Positions 17,373-26,949 of a DNA stretch of 64,000 nucleotides are shown here, one piece after another. Where the stretch lies: contig DASZEN010000017.1 in the NCBI GenBank assembly GCA_035940775.1, positions 259,467 through 323,466 of the forward strand, in the 5' to 3' direction. The notes beneath the pieces are model-generated. The model made no database searches. It was not told the DNA's origin and was given only the letters and a program-made list of their open reading frames with translations. Position 1 is the stretch's first letter. Every line of letters starts with the position of its first letter. Source of the stretch: DASQYE01 sp035940775. GTDB lineage: Bacteria; Acidobacteriota; Blastocatellia; Pyrinomonadales; Pyrinomonadaceae. A program made the position numbers and the translations under genes.

Positions 17373-18719
17373 TCAGACTGCGTCTGAGAGGCTCGTGAAC
17401 GCGAAGTCGCGCACCTTGAGTGCGGGCGCGACGACGGGCAGTTGCTCGCCGACGCGCTCCGAGCCGGTGATGCGTACCGACGGCGACATCATCTCGATGT
17501 TGTTCAGCATCTTGACGGGCGTCTCGTTGAAACGAAAGTTTTTGATCGCGCTCTTGAGCCTTCCCTTTTCAATCAGAAATGTGCCGTCGCGCGTCAGGCC
17601 CGTCAGCAGCACCGTTTGCGGATCGACGAGGCGTATGTACCAGAGCCGCGTCACCAGGATGCCGCGCTCCGTGCTCTTAATCATATCTTCGATGGAGCTT
17701 GAGCCGCCGTCCATGATGAGATTGGCGGGGCCGGGTGTGGGCTCCTTGCCCTGCTTTTTGGCCCAGAAGCGCGAGTAGTTCATAGTCTTAACGACGCCCG
17801 CGCGCACGATGTCGAAGCGCGTGTTCGCAAGTCCCTCGTTGTCGAAGGGATCGCCGGGCCCGCTCGCGTAAAAAGGGTCTGTGTAGATGTTGACCTGATC
17901 GCCGAAGAATTTTTCGCCGACGCGATTGCCGCCGCCCTGTTTCGAGAGAAAGGAGCGGCCCTCGTCCGCCTGTCGCGCGTCGAAGAAGAAGAGCATGAAG
18001 GAGACGAGGTCGCCGACGGCGTTCGGCTCCAGGATGACCGTGTAGTTGCCCGGCTCAATGGCGACCGGATTCTTCGATAGCTCGGCTTTCTCGACCGCCC
18101 GCGCGCCGACGGCTCGGGCGTTGATGTCCGCTATGCGATGCGACATGGCGGAGCCCCAGCCGGAGCCGGTGCCGTCCGCCGTCCGCACTGTGGTCGTAAA
18201 CGAGGCCAGGGAGTTGCGCGTATAGGCGAAGTTTCCGCGCGTGTTGGCCAGCGCAGTGAAGCCGCCCGCGTTATCGTAGATACCGGCGGCGACCAGATTC
18301 TTCTGGCGCGACGGCTCAATGGTGGCGGCGATCCCTGCGGCGCGCACGTCCGCTCCCGCCTCGTAGGTCGCTTCGTCAAACTCTATGGGGTTGTCCTGAT
18401 ATTTCTGCTTGCCGAGGAAAGGCATCTGCTCGGGGTCTTCGGGCCGGAGGCGCGCGATCTCTTCGGCGGCGCGCACGACGCGCTCGATTCCCTTATCGTC
18501 GAGCGTATTGCTGGTCGCCACGCCGCTGCGCTGGCCGAAGTGTGCGTTGACGGCGAGCGAGAGGTCTTCCGTATCGCCGCTGGTCGAGGCGGAGTTGACG
18601 CCGAAGCGCGTCCAGGCCCGGCGGCCGCCCGTCAAAGTCGCCTCCATCTCGTCCGACTTCGAGAAGGCCAGCACCTTCTGTAGAAGGGTTTCCGCTTCTT
18701 TGGCAGAGAGTAGCGCCAT
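17373..18719 (-). CDS. TldE/PmbA-like metalloprotease subunit
   Basis: 448 residues of the TldD/TldE (PmbA) family. TldE lacks the HExxxH zinc site and forms a heterodimer with TldD that degrades or matures unfolded peptides and modified peptide natural products in the cytoplasm. The family core is visible in the C-terminal half (YTVILEPNAVGDLVSFM; then DPFYASGPGDPFDNEGL and the GGSSSIEDMIKSTERGILVTRLWY barrel). The ATG follows the tldD stop by one base, so the pair is one operon. I find no precursor peptide gene nearby. Confidence 0.9.
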   Translation of the reverse strand: MALLSAKEAETLLQKVLAFSKSDEMEATLTGGRRAWTRFGVNSASTSGDTEDLSLAVNAHFGQRSGVATSNTLDDKGIERVVRAAEEIARLRPEDPEQMPFLGKQKYQDNPIEFDEATYEAGADVRAAGIAATIEPSRQKNLVAAGIYDNAGGFTALANTRGNFAYTRNSLASFTTTVRTADGTGSGWGSAMSHRIADINARAVGARAVEKAELSKNPVAIEPGNYTVILEPNAVGDLVSFMLFFFDARQADEGRSFLSKQGGGNRVGEKFFGDQVNIYTDPFYASGPGDPFDNEGLANTRFDIVRAGVVKTMNYSRFWAKKQGKEPTPGPANLIMDGGSSSIEDMIKSTERGILVTRLWYIRLVDPQTVLLTGLTRDGTFLIEKGRLKSAIKNFRFNETPVKMLNNIEMMSPSVRITGSERVGEQLPVVAPALKVRDFAFTSLSDAV

Positions 18720-18720
18720 C

Positions 18721-20193
18721 TTAGATTTTCCTCCCCGTATTAATCACGTTGATGTTGCGGAAGCGCGCCGGGGGACAGCCGTGCGAGACGGCATTGATCT
18801 GGCCCGGCTCGCCCTTGCCGTCGAAGTAGGAGCCGCCGAGGCCGTAGAACTCCTTCGAGCCGAGCCCGTCACAGGCGGCCCAGAAATCGGGCGTCCGCGA
18901 TTGATAGGCAACGTCGCGCAGCAGGCCCACCTTCTTACCGTTCTTGATCTCCCAGAAAACCTGCCCGCCGAACTGAAAATTGTAGCGCTGCTGATCGATA
19001 GAGAAAGACCCGTCGCCCTCTATGTAAACGCCGTCTTTGACATCCGCTATCAGATCGTCGGCGCTGATCTTTCTTTCACCCCGGGCCGGTTGCAGGCTCA
19101 CGTTCGGCATTCGCTGAAACTGAACGGAGCGCCAGCTATCGGCGTATGACGCGCCGTTCGAGCGCTCAAGGCCGATCACGGCGGCGTTATCGCGCACCGT
19201 CTGATAGCCCACCAGCACGCCGTCACGAATAATGTCCCACTCAGTAGTTTTCACACCGTCGTCGTCCCAGCCGCAGGTCGCCAAACCGTTCGGCTGAATC
19301 TTGTCGGCCTTGATGTTGACGAGCTTCGAGCCGTACTGGAATTTCCCGAGCTTGTCGCGGGTGGCAAAGGACGTGCCCGCGTAGTTCGCTTCGTAGCCGA
19401 GCACGCGATCCAGCTCCGTCGGGTGGCCCACGGATTCGTGAATCGTCAGCCACAGGTGAGTCGGATGAAGCACCAGATCTTTGCGTCCCGGCTCGACCGG
19501 CTTGGCCGTGTGTTTCTGGATCGCCTGTTCGGCCGCGCGCGGCGCTTCACCGAGCAGGTCGTACTCGGCGACCACTTCGTAGCCTTTGCCGACGGGCGTG
19601 CCCAGGGAGTTGCGCTGCTCGAAGCGCCCCGTTTTGGTATTGACGCTGGTGACGGTAAAGGTCGGCCACGAGCGAATGAGCGTCTGCTCGATGTAAGAGC
19701 CCTCGGTCGAGGCGAAGTACTTCTCCTCCTTCGTGAAGAACATCAGGGAATTGACGTATATGGGGCCGGGCGCTCCCTTGGCCTGTGTCGCGGCGGCGTT
19801 GACCTTGAGCAGATAATCCGCCTTCTCCGAGAGCGAGACGGTGAAGGGGTCTTGCTTGACGGGCGTGTTGTATTTCGCGTCCGGGTACTTTTCGACGGGG
19901 ACGAGCGTGACGGGCGTTTTCTGAATCGCTTTGTTGGCGCGCGCCACACTGAGCGCACGCTCCGTGACCCGCGCGATCTCGTCCTTTTCAAGACGGCTCG
20001 AAGCGGCAAACCCCCACGAGCCGTCCACGAGCACGCGGACTCCGAACCCGAAGGTCTCCGTGTTCGTCACATTCTGGACGCGCTGCTCGCGCGTGACGAC
20101 GAACTGGTTGAGAAAGCGACTGATGCGTATGTCCGCGTAGGAAGCGCCCTTCTGACGGGCTGCATTCAAAGCGACATCGGCCAAATCTTTCAT
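18721..20193 (-). CDS. tldD: TldD-like zinc metalloprotease
   Basis: 490 residues. The catalytic HExxxH is present as HESVGH (about residue 255), followed by the usual TELDRVLGYEANYAGTSF. A second conserved stretch near the end (GLGGSYFDGKGEPGQINAVSHGCP) fits the active-site cover of TldD. ATG at 20193 is chosen because GGAG lies 10 nt upstream and it matches the family N-terminus; the open frame extends 65 codons further. With TldE it makes a proteolytic chamber acting on unstructured peptides. It is divergent from the plus-strand membrane-protein gene, with a TATAAT box between them. Confidence 0.93.
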   Translation of the reverse strand: MKDLADVALNAARQKGASYADIRISRFLNQFVVTREQRVQNVTNTETFGFGVRVLVDGSWGFAASSRLEKDEIARVTERALSVARANKAIQKTPVTLVPVEKYPDAKYNTPVKQDPFTVSLSEKADYLLKVNAAATQAKGAPGPIYVNSLMFFTKEEKYFASTEGSYIEQTLIRSWPTFTVTSVNTKTGRFEQRNSLGTPVGKGYEVVAEYDLLGEAPRAAEQAIQKHTAKPVEPGRKDLVLHPTHLWLTIHESVGHPTELDRVLGYEANYAGTSFATRDKLGKFQYGSKLVNIKADKIQPNGLATCGWDDDGVKTTEWDIIRDGVLVGYQTVRDNAAVIGLERSNGASYADSWRSVQFQRMPNVSLQPARGERKISADDLIADVKDGVYIEGDGSFSIDQQRYNFQFGGQVFWEIKNGKKVGLLRDVAYQSRTPDFWAACDGLGSKEFYGLGGSYFDGKGEPGQINAVSHGCPPARFRNINVINTGRKI

Positions 20194-20254
20194 CTTTTGG
20201 TCTCCGAGATTAAAAGCTTTTGCGGTTTGATTACGAGTCGTGCCGGACAAGTTG

Positions 20255-20285
20255 ATTATACGCGAAACCCGCCTAATAGTTGCAA
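20255..20285 (-). promoter_or_regulatory. Possible sigma-70 promoter of tldD-tldE
   Basis: On the minus strand TTGCAA (20280-20285) and TATAAT (20255-20260) are spaced by 19 nt, slightly long. The -10 is perfect. The leader would be about 55 nt. Confidence 0.45.
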
Positions 20286-20453
20286 AGGGCCGAGTGTCGC
20301 CCTCACCTCGCGTTGCGTTCCGCTTTCGCCCTCTATTTTGATCGCATCTTCCAATACGTTGCAATATAATCGCCCGGCGCCCGGCCACCGCTCATCCACA
20401 GAGTACGGGTTCCTTTGCGATGCCCAGCGCGAAGGAATCCTGAAGAGGAGGAC

Positions 20454-21725
20454 ATGCTCATGGCGACCGACGAATCCCAACTTCCAAGGGGGGGCGAAGA
20501 GCAGGCTAAATCCAGAAAGAAAGAGAAATACGATAGTGAAAGAGCGTTGTCGACGCTCGGCATAATGATGGCCGCGGGCCTTCTGGGCACGACCATTTAT
20601 GCGCTTAAAGCTCAGAGCCGCGCGGAATTTATCGTTTACGCCTCGGTCGGCATCATGGTCAGCGGCGCTGCGGCGCTGATCGGCGGCCTGCTCGGTTTCC
20701 TGTTCGGAATACCGCGCACCCTACAGCAGGAGTTTCCAGTCAAACCGATTCCCGATAACGCTAAGGATAAGGAGAACAGACCTGATGCCGCGACACCCGC
20801 GACCGACTACCGGGCCAACACGAATCTGGAACAGATTTCCGACTGGCTGACGAAAATCCTGGTCGGGGTCGGGCTCACGCAGATTCCGGCGATCTCCGGA
20901 AGATTGCAGCAGATCGCAAATGCTGTCGCCGTCGGGCTCGGCGATGCAAATTCGGGTCGCTCCTTCGCGCTCGCCATAATCTTATTCTTCCTGATCTGCG
21001 GATTTCTATTCAGCTACCTCTGGACGCGTCTGTACCTGCCGGGCGCATTCCGAGAGGCCGATCTGAGCGCCCTGGTCGTCAGGGTCGAGAGGGCGAGCAG
21101 CCAGGTCAAGCAGGTCAATAGAAAAATGGAGGAGTTTGAAAAACAGGCTGAGCGTGACGCAACGGCGCTCAGCCTCGCGCTGCGCCAGTTAAATTTCAGC
21201 GCCGATGCCCCGCCCGTCCCGCAGGAACAACTCAACGCCGCGATCAAGGCGGCCTCGCGTTCCATGAAAGTGCAGATTTTCAATCAGGCCCAGGAACAGC
21301 GCAGCCTTAACTGGGATGCCGACAAAGGGAAAATGGAGTTGACCATACCTATCTTCAGGGCGTTGGTCGAAGATGATGTCGAGGGGAAATACCATCGCAA
21401 CTACGGCCAGCTCGGCTACGCCCTGAAGGATCAGCAGACGCCCGATTGGGCGGGCGCGCTGGCCCAACTCAACAAGGCGATTGAAGTGCGAGGCCCGTGG
21501 CAGGAGAATGGCTGGCTGTACTACGAGTTCAACCGGGCCTTGTGCAACATCAAGCTCGATCCGGACTACGAAGATGGGAGACCGTCGAAGCCCGAGGTAC
21601 GGGATAAAATAGTGTCGGACTTGAATGCCGCCGCCCAGTATAAATTGAAAAGGCTCATCACGACCGACCCGGATATAAAGGAATGGTTGAAGCTGAACGG
21701 GCTCACCAGTAAAGATATCGGCTAG
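20454..21725 (+). CDS. Three-helix membrane protein with C-terminal TPR-like region (YLATT-like)
   Basis: 423 residues from the ATG at 20454, which has an excellent SD (GAGGAGG, 5 nt upstream). Three hydrophobic helices lie at about 35-55, 62-85 and 165-185. Between them is a conserved block (GGLLGFLFGIPRTLQ then NTNLEQISDWLTKILVGVGLTQIP) that I associate with the YLATT membrane module described next to prokaryotic YEATS domains in predicted signalling or conflict systems. A coiled coil (about 200-240) precedes a helical region that looks like TPR repeats (WAGALAQLNKAIEVRG). No YEATS, protease or nuclease gene lies beside it here. The YLATT assignment is from memory of the motif and needs a profile search. 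Function unknown, probably a membrane-anchored sensor or scaffold. Confidence 0.65.
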   Translation: MLMATDESQLPRGGEEQAKSRKKEKYDSERALSTLGIMMAAGLLGTTIYALKAQSRAEFIVYASVGIMVSGAAALIGGLLGFLFGIPRTLQQEFPVKPIPDNAKDKENRPDAATPATDYRANTNLEQISDWLTKILVGVGLTQIPAISGRLQQIANAVAVGLGDANSGRSFALAIILFFLICGFLFSYLWTRLYLPGAFREADLSALVVRVERASSQVKQVNRKMEEFEKQAERDATALSLALRQLNFSADAPPVPQEQLNAAIKAASRSMKVQIFNQAQEQRSLNWDADKGKMELTIPIFRALVEDDVEGKYHRNYGQLGYALKDQQTPDWAGALAQLNKAIEVRGPWQENGWLYYEFNRALCNIKLDPDYEDGRPSKPEVRDKIVSDLNAAAQYKLKRLITTDPDIKEWLKLNGLTSKDIG

Positions 21726-22049
21726 GGTTTTCGGCAGACGACCAAAGTGTTCGGGATTCGCTCGCCCCACAAGATTGCAAAGCGCAAAGGCTTGCAAAGC
21801 ATGGCGTCCCTGTCCGCCGCTAACAACTCATGCCAGCCGACCGCTCGATGGCAGAGCTTTCATCATTAAAATATAGTCCCTTAGTCTGCGGCGACCGCTT
21901 GCTGGCGTTAGGGCGCGCCGGATTCTTCGCCTCTTAGGCCGCGCCGTGGTGGAAGGGGTGGCCGGTGCGACTGGACAGCGGGCTCTTTCAAAGTGTAAAA
22001 GAGTTGGTTTCGATAATGTGCGTTGATTCATTCCATGTGAGGTGTCTTT
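21726..22049 (+). other. Intergenic region upstream of ychF
   Basis: 324 bases without a supported gene. The last 90 bases are more AT-rich and may contain the ychF promoter (GATAAT at about 22014), but the best -35 candidate is badly spaced. No tRNA or riboswitch core was seen. Confidence 0.35.
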
Positions 22050-23150
22050 ATGCTTCGGGCAGGTATCGTCGGGCTTCCGAATGTCGGCAAGTCGACGCTC
22101 TTTAATGCGCTAACCGCTCAATCCTCCGCGCTTGCGGCCAACTATCCCTTCGCCACCATAGAGCCCAACGTCGGCGTCGTCGCCGTGCCGGACGAGCGTT
22201 TGCAGCCGCTGGCGAAACTCGTTAAGACGAGCGTCATCGTTCCGGCGACCGTCGAGTTTCTGGACATCGCGGGCCTCGTGCGCGGCGCGTCCAAGGGCGA
22301 AGGGCTCGGCAACCAGTTTCTGGCCAACATACGCGAGACGGATACGGTCGTTCAGGTCGTGCGCTGCTTTGAAGACGAGGGCATCGTTCACGTGGAGGGC
22401 TCCGTCAACCCGAAGCGCGATATCGAGACCATCCAGATAGAGCTTGCGCTCGCAGACCTCGGCACGGTAGAGCGCCGACGCGAGCGCGCACAAAGGGCCG
22501 CCAAGAGCGGCGACAAGACGGCGCGCGCCGAACTGGACGTGCTGGACAAGATTCAACCGGCGCTCGAAGAGGGGCGCTCGGCGCGCACCGTCGCGCTCAG
22601 CGAGGATGAACGCAGTGTCGCGCGCGGCTTCTTTCTATTGACGATGAAGCCGACCATCTATGCCGCCAATGTCGACGAAGCGACGCTCGCAGACCATCAG
22701 GAGAACGAGCATGTCCGCGCCGTGCGAGAAATCGCCGAAAGTGAAGCGTCCGAATACGTGTTGATCTGCGCGCAGCTCGAAGCCGAACTGGTCGAATTGC
22801 CGCCCGACGAGCGGAGCGATTATCTGGAAGCTCTCGGCGTTCAGGGCAGCGGCGTTGATCGTCTTATCAAAAGCGCCTATCGCCTGCTCGGCCTGATGTC
22901 GTTTTTGACGGCGGGCGAAAAGGAGGTGCGCGCCTGGACTATCCCGCAGGGCACGCGCGCGCCGCAGGCCGCGGGCACGATTCACTCCGACATCGAGCGC
23001 GGATTCATACGCGCCGAAGTCATAGGCTACGAGCAACTGATGCGGGCGGGCTCCTACGCCGCGGCGCGCGAGCAGGGGCTGCTCCGCCTGGAAGGGAAAG
23101 AGTACGTCATGCAGGAAGGCGACGTGGTTCACTTCCGTTTCAACGTCTGA
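22050..23150 (+). CDS. ychF: Redox-regulated ATPase YchF (Obg-like)
   Basis: 366 residues, the usual length. G1 (GLPNVGKST, residues 8-16) and G3 (DIAGLVRGASKGEGLGNQFL) are clear. The G4 motif is the YchF-type replacement that favours ATP over GTP. The C-terminal TGS-like domain ends VMQEGDVVHFRFNV, diagnostic for YchF. It is a ribosome-associated P-loop ATPase linked to translation and stress control. SD GAGGTG lies upstream. A perfect 23-bp hairpin follows the stop. Confidence 0.97.
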   Translation: MLRAGIVGLPNVGKSTLFNALTAQSSALAANYPFATIEPNVGVVAVPDERLQPLAKLVKTSVIVPATVEFLDIAGLVRGASKGEGLGNQFLANIRETDTVVQVVRCFEDEGIVHVEGSVNPKRDIETIQIELALADLGTVERRRERAQRAAKSGDKTARAELDVLDKIQPALEEGRSARTVALSEDERSVARGFFLLTMKPTIYAANVDEATLADHQENEHVRAVREIAESEASEYVLICAQLEAELVELPPDERSDYLEALGVQGSGVDRLIKSAYRLLGLMSFLTAGEKEVRAWTIPQGTRAPQAAGTIHSDIERGFIRAEVIGYEQLMRAGSYAAAREQGLLRLEGKEYVMQEGDVVHFRFNV

Positions 23151-23170
23151 ACGGCACTCTAAGGGCAGAA

Positions 23171-23226
23171 TCAAGAGAAGCGCCGAGCGTGCCCAAACTT
23201 ACAGGCACGCTCGGCGCTTCTCTTGA
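23171..23226. terminator. Bidirectional hairpin between ychF and the beta-helix protein gene
   Basis: Perfect 23-bp stem (23171-23193 with 23204-23226) and 10-nt loop, placed between convergent genes. There is no long T-run on either side, but position and strength suit a terminator for both. Confidence 0.75.
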
Positions 23227-23289
23227 GATTTACGAGCGTCACTTTTCCAGAAGTCTACTGCATGTTTCCAGAACGGGCTCGGACTAATA

Positions 23290-26200
23290 TTACTTACCGA
23301 ATCGCATTCTGTATTCTGCGGAATTAACAAAGCCGTTCGTCACGTTCCGGCTGTCTCCCGTGCTCGCCAGGATGTTTATCCAGTCCTGATAAAACGCATC
23401 CGGATCGCGTCTTAGATAGCCGAAGTAGTGCATCACTATTGTCGCCTCGTTAATATAGCGCGCATTCGCCTCAACACTCTCGGCTATCTCTCTGAGGGCC
23501 GCCGCCCTGCTCGTTGTATTGGCGGCAACTCTCTGGATCAGGTTCTCCTTATTCGCATAGCTGAGATTGCCTTTCAGAAGAAGCGTTTCCACATAGCTGC
23601 GGGCCGAGACCTTAGAGTCGTATATGGAATGGAATTCGCTCCGGTTCATAAAGTCTGCGATGAAATCCAGCTTGCTCTGCTCCAGCTCGGCGTCGGTCTG
23701 GAATCCGCTGACCCTGGCACGATCAACGACGAACTGGCTATAAGAAGGCTTTTTGCCGAGCGCAAGAGCATAAAATTTGTAGATGAAGTAGCCTCTTTCT
23801 CTGAACTCGGGCGACAGGTAGATGCCCTGTGACACCGAAATCCGATCACACGACGGACTCGTCGGCACACAATTGTTAATCTGATTAATCCATGCCGTGA
23901 ATCCTGGCGGGTCGGGCTCGCGGCCGAGGAAGTCTATGTAGTGCTGGCGGACGAAGAATCCGGTATGGTCTATCGGATTGGGGGTCGTCGCCGAGTCGTT
24001 TCCGTTATCTGTAATCTCAACCGTCGCCGATGCAGTAGCGCCGAGGACGGCGCCGCCCGTCGGGTTGGATAAAGAGATCGAGAAGCTCTCCGCGCCTTCG
24101 ACGTAGGTGTCGTCAATGACCGGGAGGAATATCGTTTTGGAGATTTGAGTCGGGGCGAATCTCAGAGTACCGACGACCGAGACGTAGTCACATCGAGAGG
24201 AGGCTTTGTTATTAACGACATTGCAATTTTGAAGCGCAGCCGTGTCGGCGGTCGCATAGTTGACGTTGACTGAATCGTTTGCGTCACCCGTGCGCGTGAC
24301 CACGACCGCAAGGCTGCCCGCGCCCTCCTGTACCGCGTAGGAAGGGCTTGAGAACTGTAAGGTCGGAGTATCGTCGTTGACTAAACTCACACTGCTCTGC
24401 CCATCCGCCAGCGTGGCGTTGACCGGGGCCGAAAGATTAACGAAGAAGTGTTCGTCCGGCTCATTGATACCGTCGCCATTAATTGTAATGGTGATGACCC
24501 TGAGTCTTCGCGTAGGATTAAAGGTTAGCGTGCCCGAGGCTGGCAGGAAGTCCGCGCCGCTCGTTGCGCTTGAAGAAGCCGTGTCGTAATGAACCGTCAC
24601 GGTCTGATCGGTCGGCTGCGACAGAGTCACCGGAATATTAATCTGGTAGAACCCGCCGCTGCCTTCGACAACGGACACGTCAGCGATCGTCATTTTGGGC
24701 AGCGCGGTTTTATTAGTGATGGTGAGTATGGCCGTGTTCGGGCTTCCCAGAAACTCTTTGTCTGATGTGCCGAAGAGGCTGATGTTAACGTTTTCGCTCG
24801 GCTCGTAATCCTCGTCATTGATGATCGGGATGGCGAAGGTCTTGCTCGTCTCTCCCTCGGCAAACGTAAGCGTTCCCGTAGTGTGAACGTAATCGACGCC
24901 AGCCGTGGCCGTATTAGCGCCCGGCGTGGGCGTACCCGTGCTGGTTGTATATTTAACCGTGATCGAGCCCGTCAGGCCGCCCGTGCGATTGACGGTCACT
25001 ATGGCCTCGCCAACGTCCTCGGAGACGGTATAAGCGGCGGCGTTGAGCTGCACGCTGCCGGATGCTCCGCCCCCGAAGCACGGCGAGAACTCGGAAGTAT
25101 TGCCGGAAGGATCGGTCGCGGTCGCCGTTACAACTCTTCCCGCCGCGAGCGCGCCCGAGAAGGTAACATTAAAATTCGCATTGCCGCCTGCGTCCGTCGT
25201 GGCCGCGCCCGCGCCTATAAACCTGGCTCCCTCACCATTGCCCGAAGCGTCACACGCGCGGCTTGCGAAAAACTCCAACCTGAAAGTTGTGTTCGCCGTG
25301 CTATTGAGCGTGCCCTGAATGTTCGTCGAGGTACTGCTGGCAGTAACGGCCGTCACGATGGGAAAGTTTTGCAGGTTATTGGCACCCGCATCACCGTCGC
25401 CTGAATCGTTAGGCGTAATCCCCACGTCGCCTGAATCGTTGGGCATTATGCTCATCTGGCCCAGATCGATTCCCATAGCGCTATTGGAAAAGATCGAATT
25501 TCGATTGATCGCGTTCCCCGTCTTGTGTGGGTCTTCGCCCGTAATCTCTGTAACCCGTACGCCTTCTCCTACGTTATAGGCGATGGTATTTCCCGCCCCG
25601 GCGTTGACGCCGCCGATCAGACTCCCGATTGAGTTGTCAGAGAATACGCCGCCGCCGCCGTTGCTCACGGGAGCCACGCCCGCAGCGTTAGTGCCTATGT
25701 AATTGCCCTGCACGACGGTTCCCAACGAGTTGCGAACATACACGCCCCTGGAGGCATTGCCCGAGACGATGTTACGCGCTCCGGCGGTCGCGCCTCCGAT
25801 CACGGTGTCCACCGCGGCTATGACAAATACGCCGTGCCCGCCGTTGGGCAGCGGCGCCGTGCCAGCGCCGTTAGTGCCTATGTAATTGCCTTGCACAAGG
25901 TTTCCGACGGTGGTGTAGGAGTAGGTATAGTCGGGGTAGCTCGAAATCAAAACTCCTGCGTCGGTGTTGCCTGAAATCAGATTACGCGCCCCGACAGTCG
26001 TTCCGCCTATAGTGTTGTGGGACGTATTGTAGATGAGAACACCGGCGCCTATATTGCCTATGGCAACAGTCCCGCTGGCGTCTGTTCCGATGTAATTTCC
26101 CTGGATCGTATTTCCGGATGTCCCGTCTACCTGCACGGTGATGCCGCCATCACGGTTGCCCGAAATGACATTGCGCGCGCCCGGCGTGTCCCCCCCGACC

Positions 26201-26949
26201 AGATTGTTTGGAGAGCCCAGATAGATACCGGTCGATCCGTTGCCCAACTTCGACTTACCCGTCGCGTCCGTGCCGATGTAATTTCCCTGGATTGTATTTC
26301 CGGTTGCGCCCGGCGTGTATATATAGATCGCGTGAGAGCCCAGGCCCGAGATGACATTGCGCGCGGCGGCGACCGTTCCGCCGATGATATTGTTGGGTGT
26401 ATCCACGCGTATGCCGTGGCCTGCGGTGTCAGTGGAGGCTGAACCGGCGGCATCTGTTCCGATGTAGTTGCCTTCGATTCGATTGTTCCCGCCCGCCAAC
26501 AGCGAGATCGCGCCATACGTGAACCGATTGATTATCAGTCCGCGAATACTGTTATTTCCGGCCGTGAATTGAAGGACGGCCCTGTCCGGCTCGCTCGGAA
26601 GATTAGCGCCGCTCAACTCTATCAGGGGAGCGCCCGCGAAGCCCGGCTGCGTCGTTCCGTTTATGATTACGGAGTCTGTAATTTCAGGCAGGGTAGACGT
26701 GGGCGCAATCGTTCGGACTCCGGAGCCCGGAATGTTGAAGGCGATTGTATCCGTACCCGCAGCCGCATTCGCGTTGAGAATCGCCTGCCGCAGCGAGCCC
26801 GGGCCGCTGTCGTTCGTGTTGATGACGGTGAAGGTCGTCGCCGCAAAGCTCGGCATCACGTTCCAACACGTAATACCCATCACCGCAAAAATCAGAGACA
26901 GCACTGTATTGAAGTATCGTCGAGCGCCAGACATATTAAGCATCTTCAT
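23290..26949 (-). CDS. Giant secreted protein: parallel beta-helix repeats, Calx-beta domains, DUF4214
   Basis: 1219 residues from the ATG at 26949; the frame is open 29 codons further and the start is not certain. A signal peptide (FNTVLSLIFAVMGI, cleavage near PSFA-A) is followed by the block GPGSLRQAILNANA typical of choice-of-anchor/CSLREA-type exported proteins. A long right-handed beta-helix then repeats NTIQGNYIGTDA and ARNVISGN at 40-50 residue spacing (about 100-530). Calx-beta domains occupy about 620-1000. The end is a DUF4214 module starting FFVRQHYIDFLGREPDP, clearly paralogous to that of the 8432-13066 gene. Likely a surface or secreted adhesin or polysaccharide-binding protein. 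Confidence 0.85.
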   Translation of the reverse strand: MKMLNMSGARRYFNTVLSLIFAVMGITCWNVMPSFAATTFTVINTNDSGPGSLRQAILNANAAAGTDTIAFNIPGSGVRTIAPTSTLPEITDSVIINGTTQPGFAGAPLIELSGANLPSEPDRAVLQFTAGNNSIRGLIINRFTYGAISLLAGGNNRIEGNYIGTDAAGSASTDTAGHGIRVDTPNNIIGGTVAAARNVISGLGSHAIYIYTPGATGNTIQGNYIGTDATGKSKLGNGSTGIYLGSPNNLVGGDTPGARNVISGNRDGGITVQVDGTSGNTIQGNYIGTDASGTVAIGNIGAGVLIYNTSHNTIGGTTVGARNLISGNTDAGVLISSYPDYTYSYTTVGNLVQGNYIGTNGAGTAPLPNGGHGVFVIAAVDTVIGGATAGARNIVSGNASRGVYVRNSLGTVVQGNYIGTNAAGVAPVSNGGGGVFSDNSIGSLIGGVNAGAGNTIAYNVGEGVRVTEITGEDPHKTGNAINRNSIFSNSAMGIDLGQMSIMPNDSGDVGITPNDSGDGDAGANNLQNFPIVTAVTASSTSTNIQGTLNSTANTTFRLEFFASRACDASGNGEGARFIGAGAATTDAGGNANFNVTFSGALAAGRVVTATATDPSGNTSEFSPCFGGGASGSVQLNAAAYTVSEDVGEAIVTVNRTGGLTGSITVKYTTSTGTPTPGANTATAGVDYVHTTGTLTFAEGETSKTFAIPIINDEDYEPSENVNISLFGTSDKEFLGSPNTAILTITNKTALPKMTIADVSVVEGSGGFYQINIPVTLSQPTDQTVTVHYDTASSSATSGADFLPASGTLTFNPTRRLRVITITINGDGINEPDEHFFVNLSAPVNATLADGQSSVSLVNDDTPTLQFSSPSYAVQEGAGSLAVVVTRTGDANDSVNVNYATADTAALQNCNVVNNKASSRCDYVSVVGTLRFAPTQISKTIFLPVIDDTYVEGAESFSISLSNPTGGAVLGATASATVEITDNGNDSATTPNPIDHTGFFVRQHYIDFLGREPDPPGFTAWINQINNCVPTSPSCDRISVSQGIYLSPEFRERGYFIYKFYALALGKKPSYSQFVVDRARVSGFQTDAELEQSKLDFIADFMNRSEFHSIYDSKVSARSYVETLLLKGNLSYANKENLIQRVAANTTSRAAALREIAESVEANARYINEATIVMHYFGYLRRDPDAFYQDWINILASTGDSRNVTNGFVNSAEYRMRFGK
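25396..25446. repeat. Short direct repeat in the beta-helix gene
   Basis: Two copies of CGTCGCCTGAATCGTT, 30 bp apart, encode a duplicated PNDSGD motif. Confidence 0.7.
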
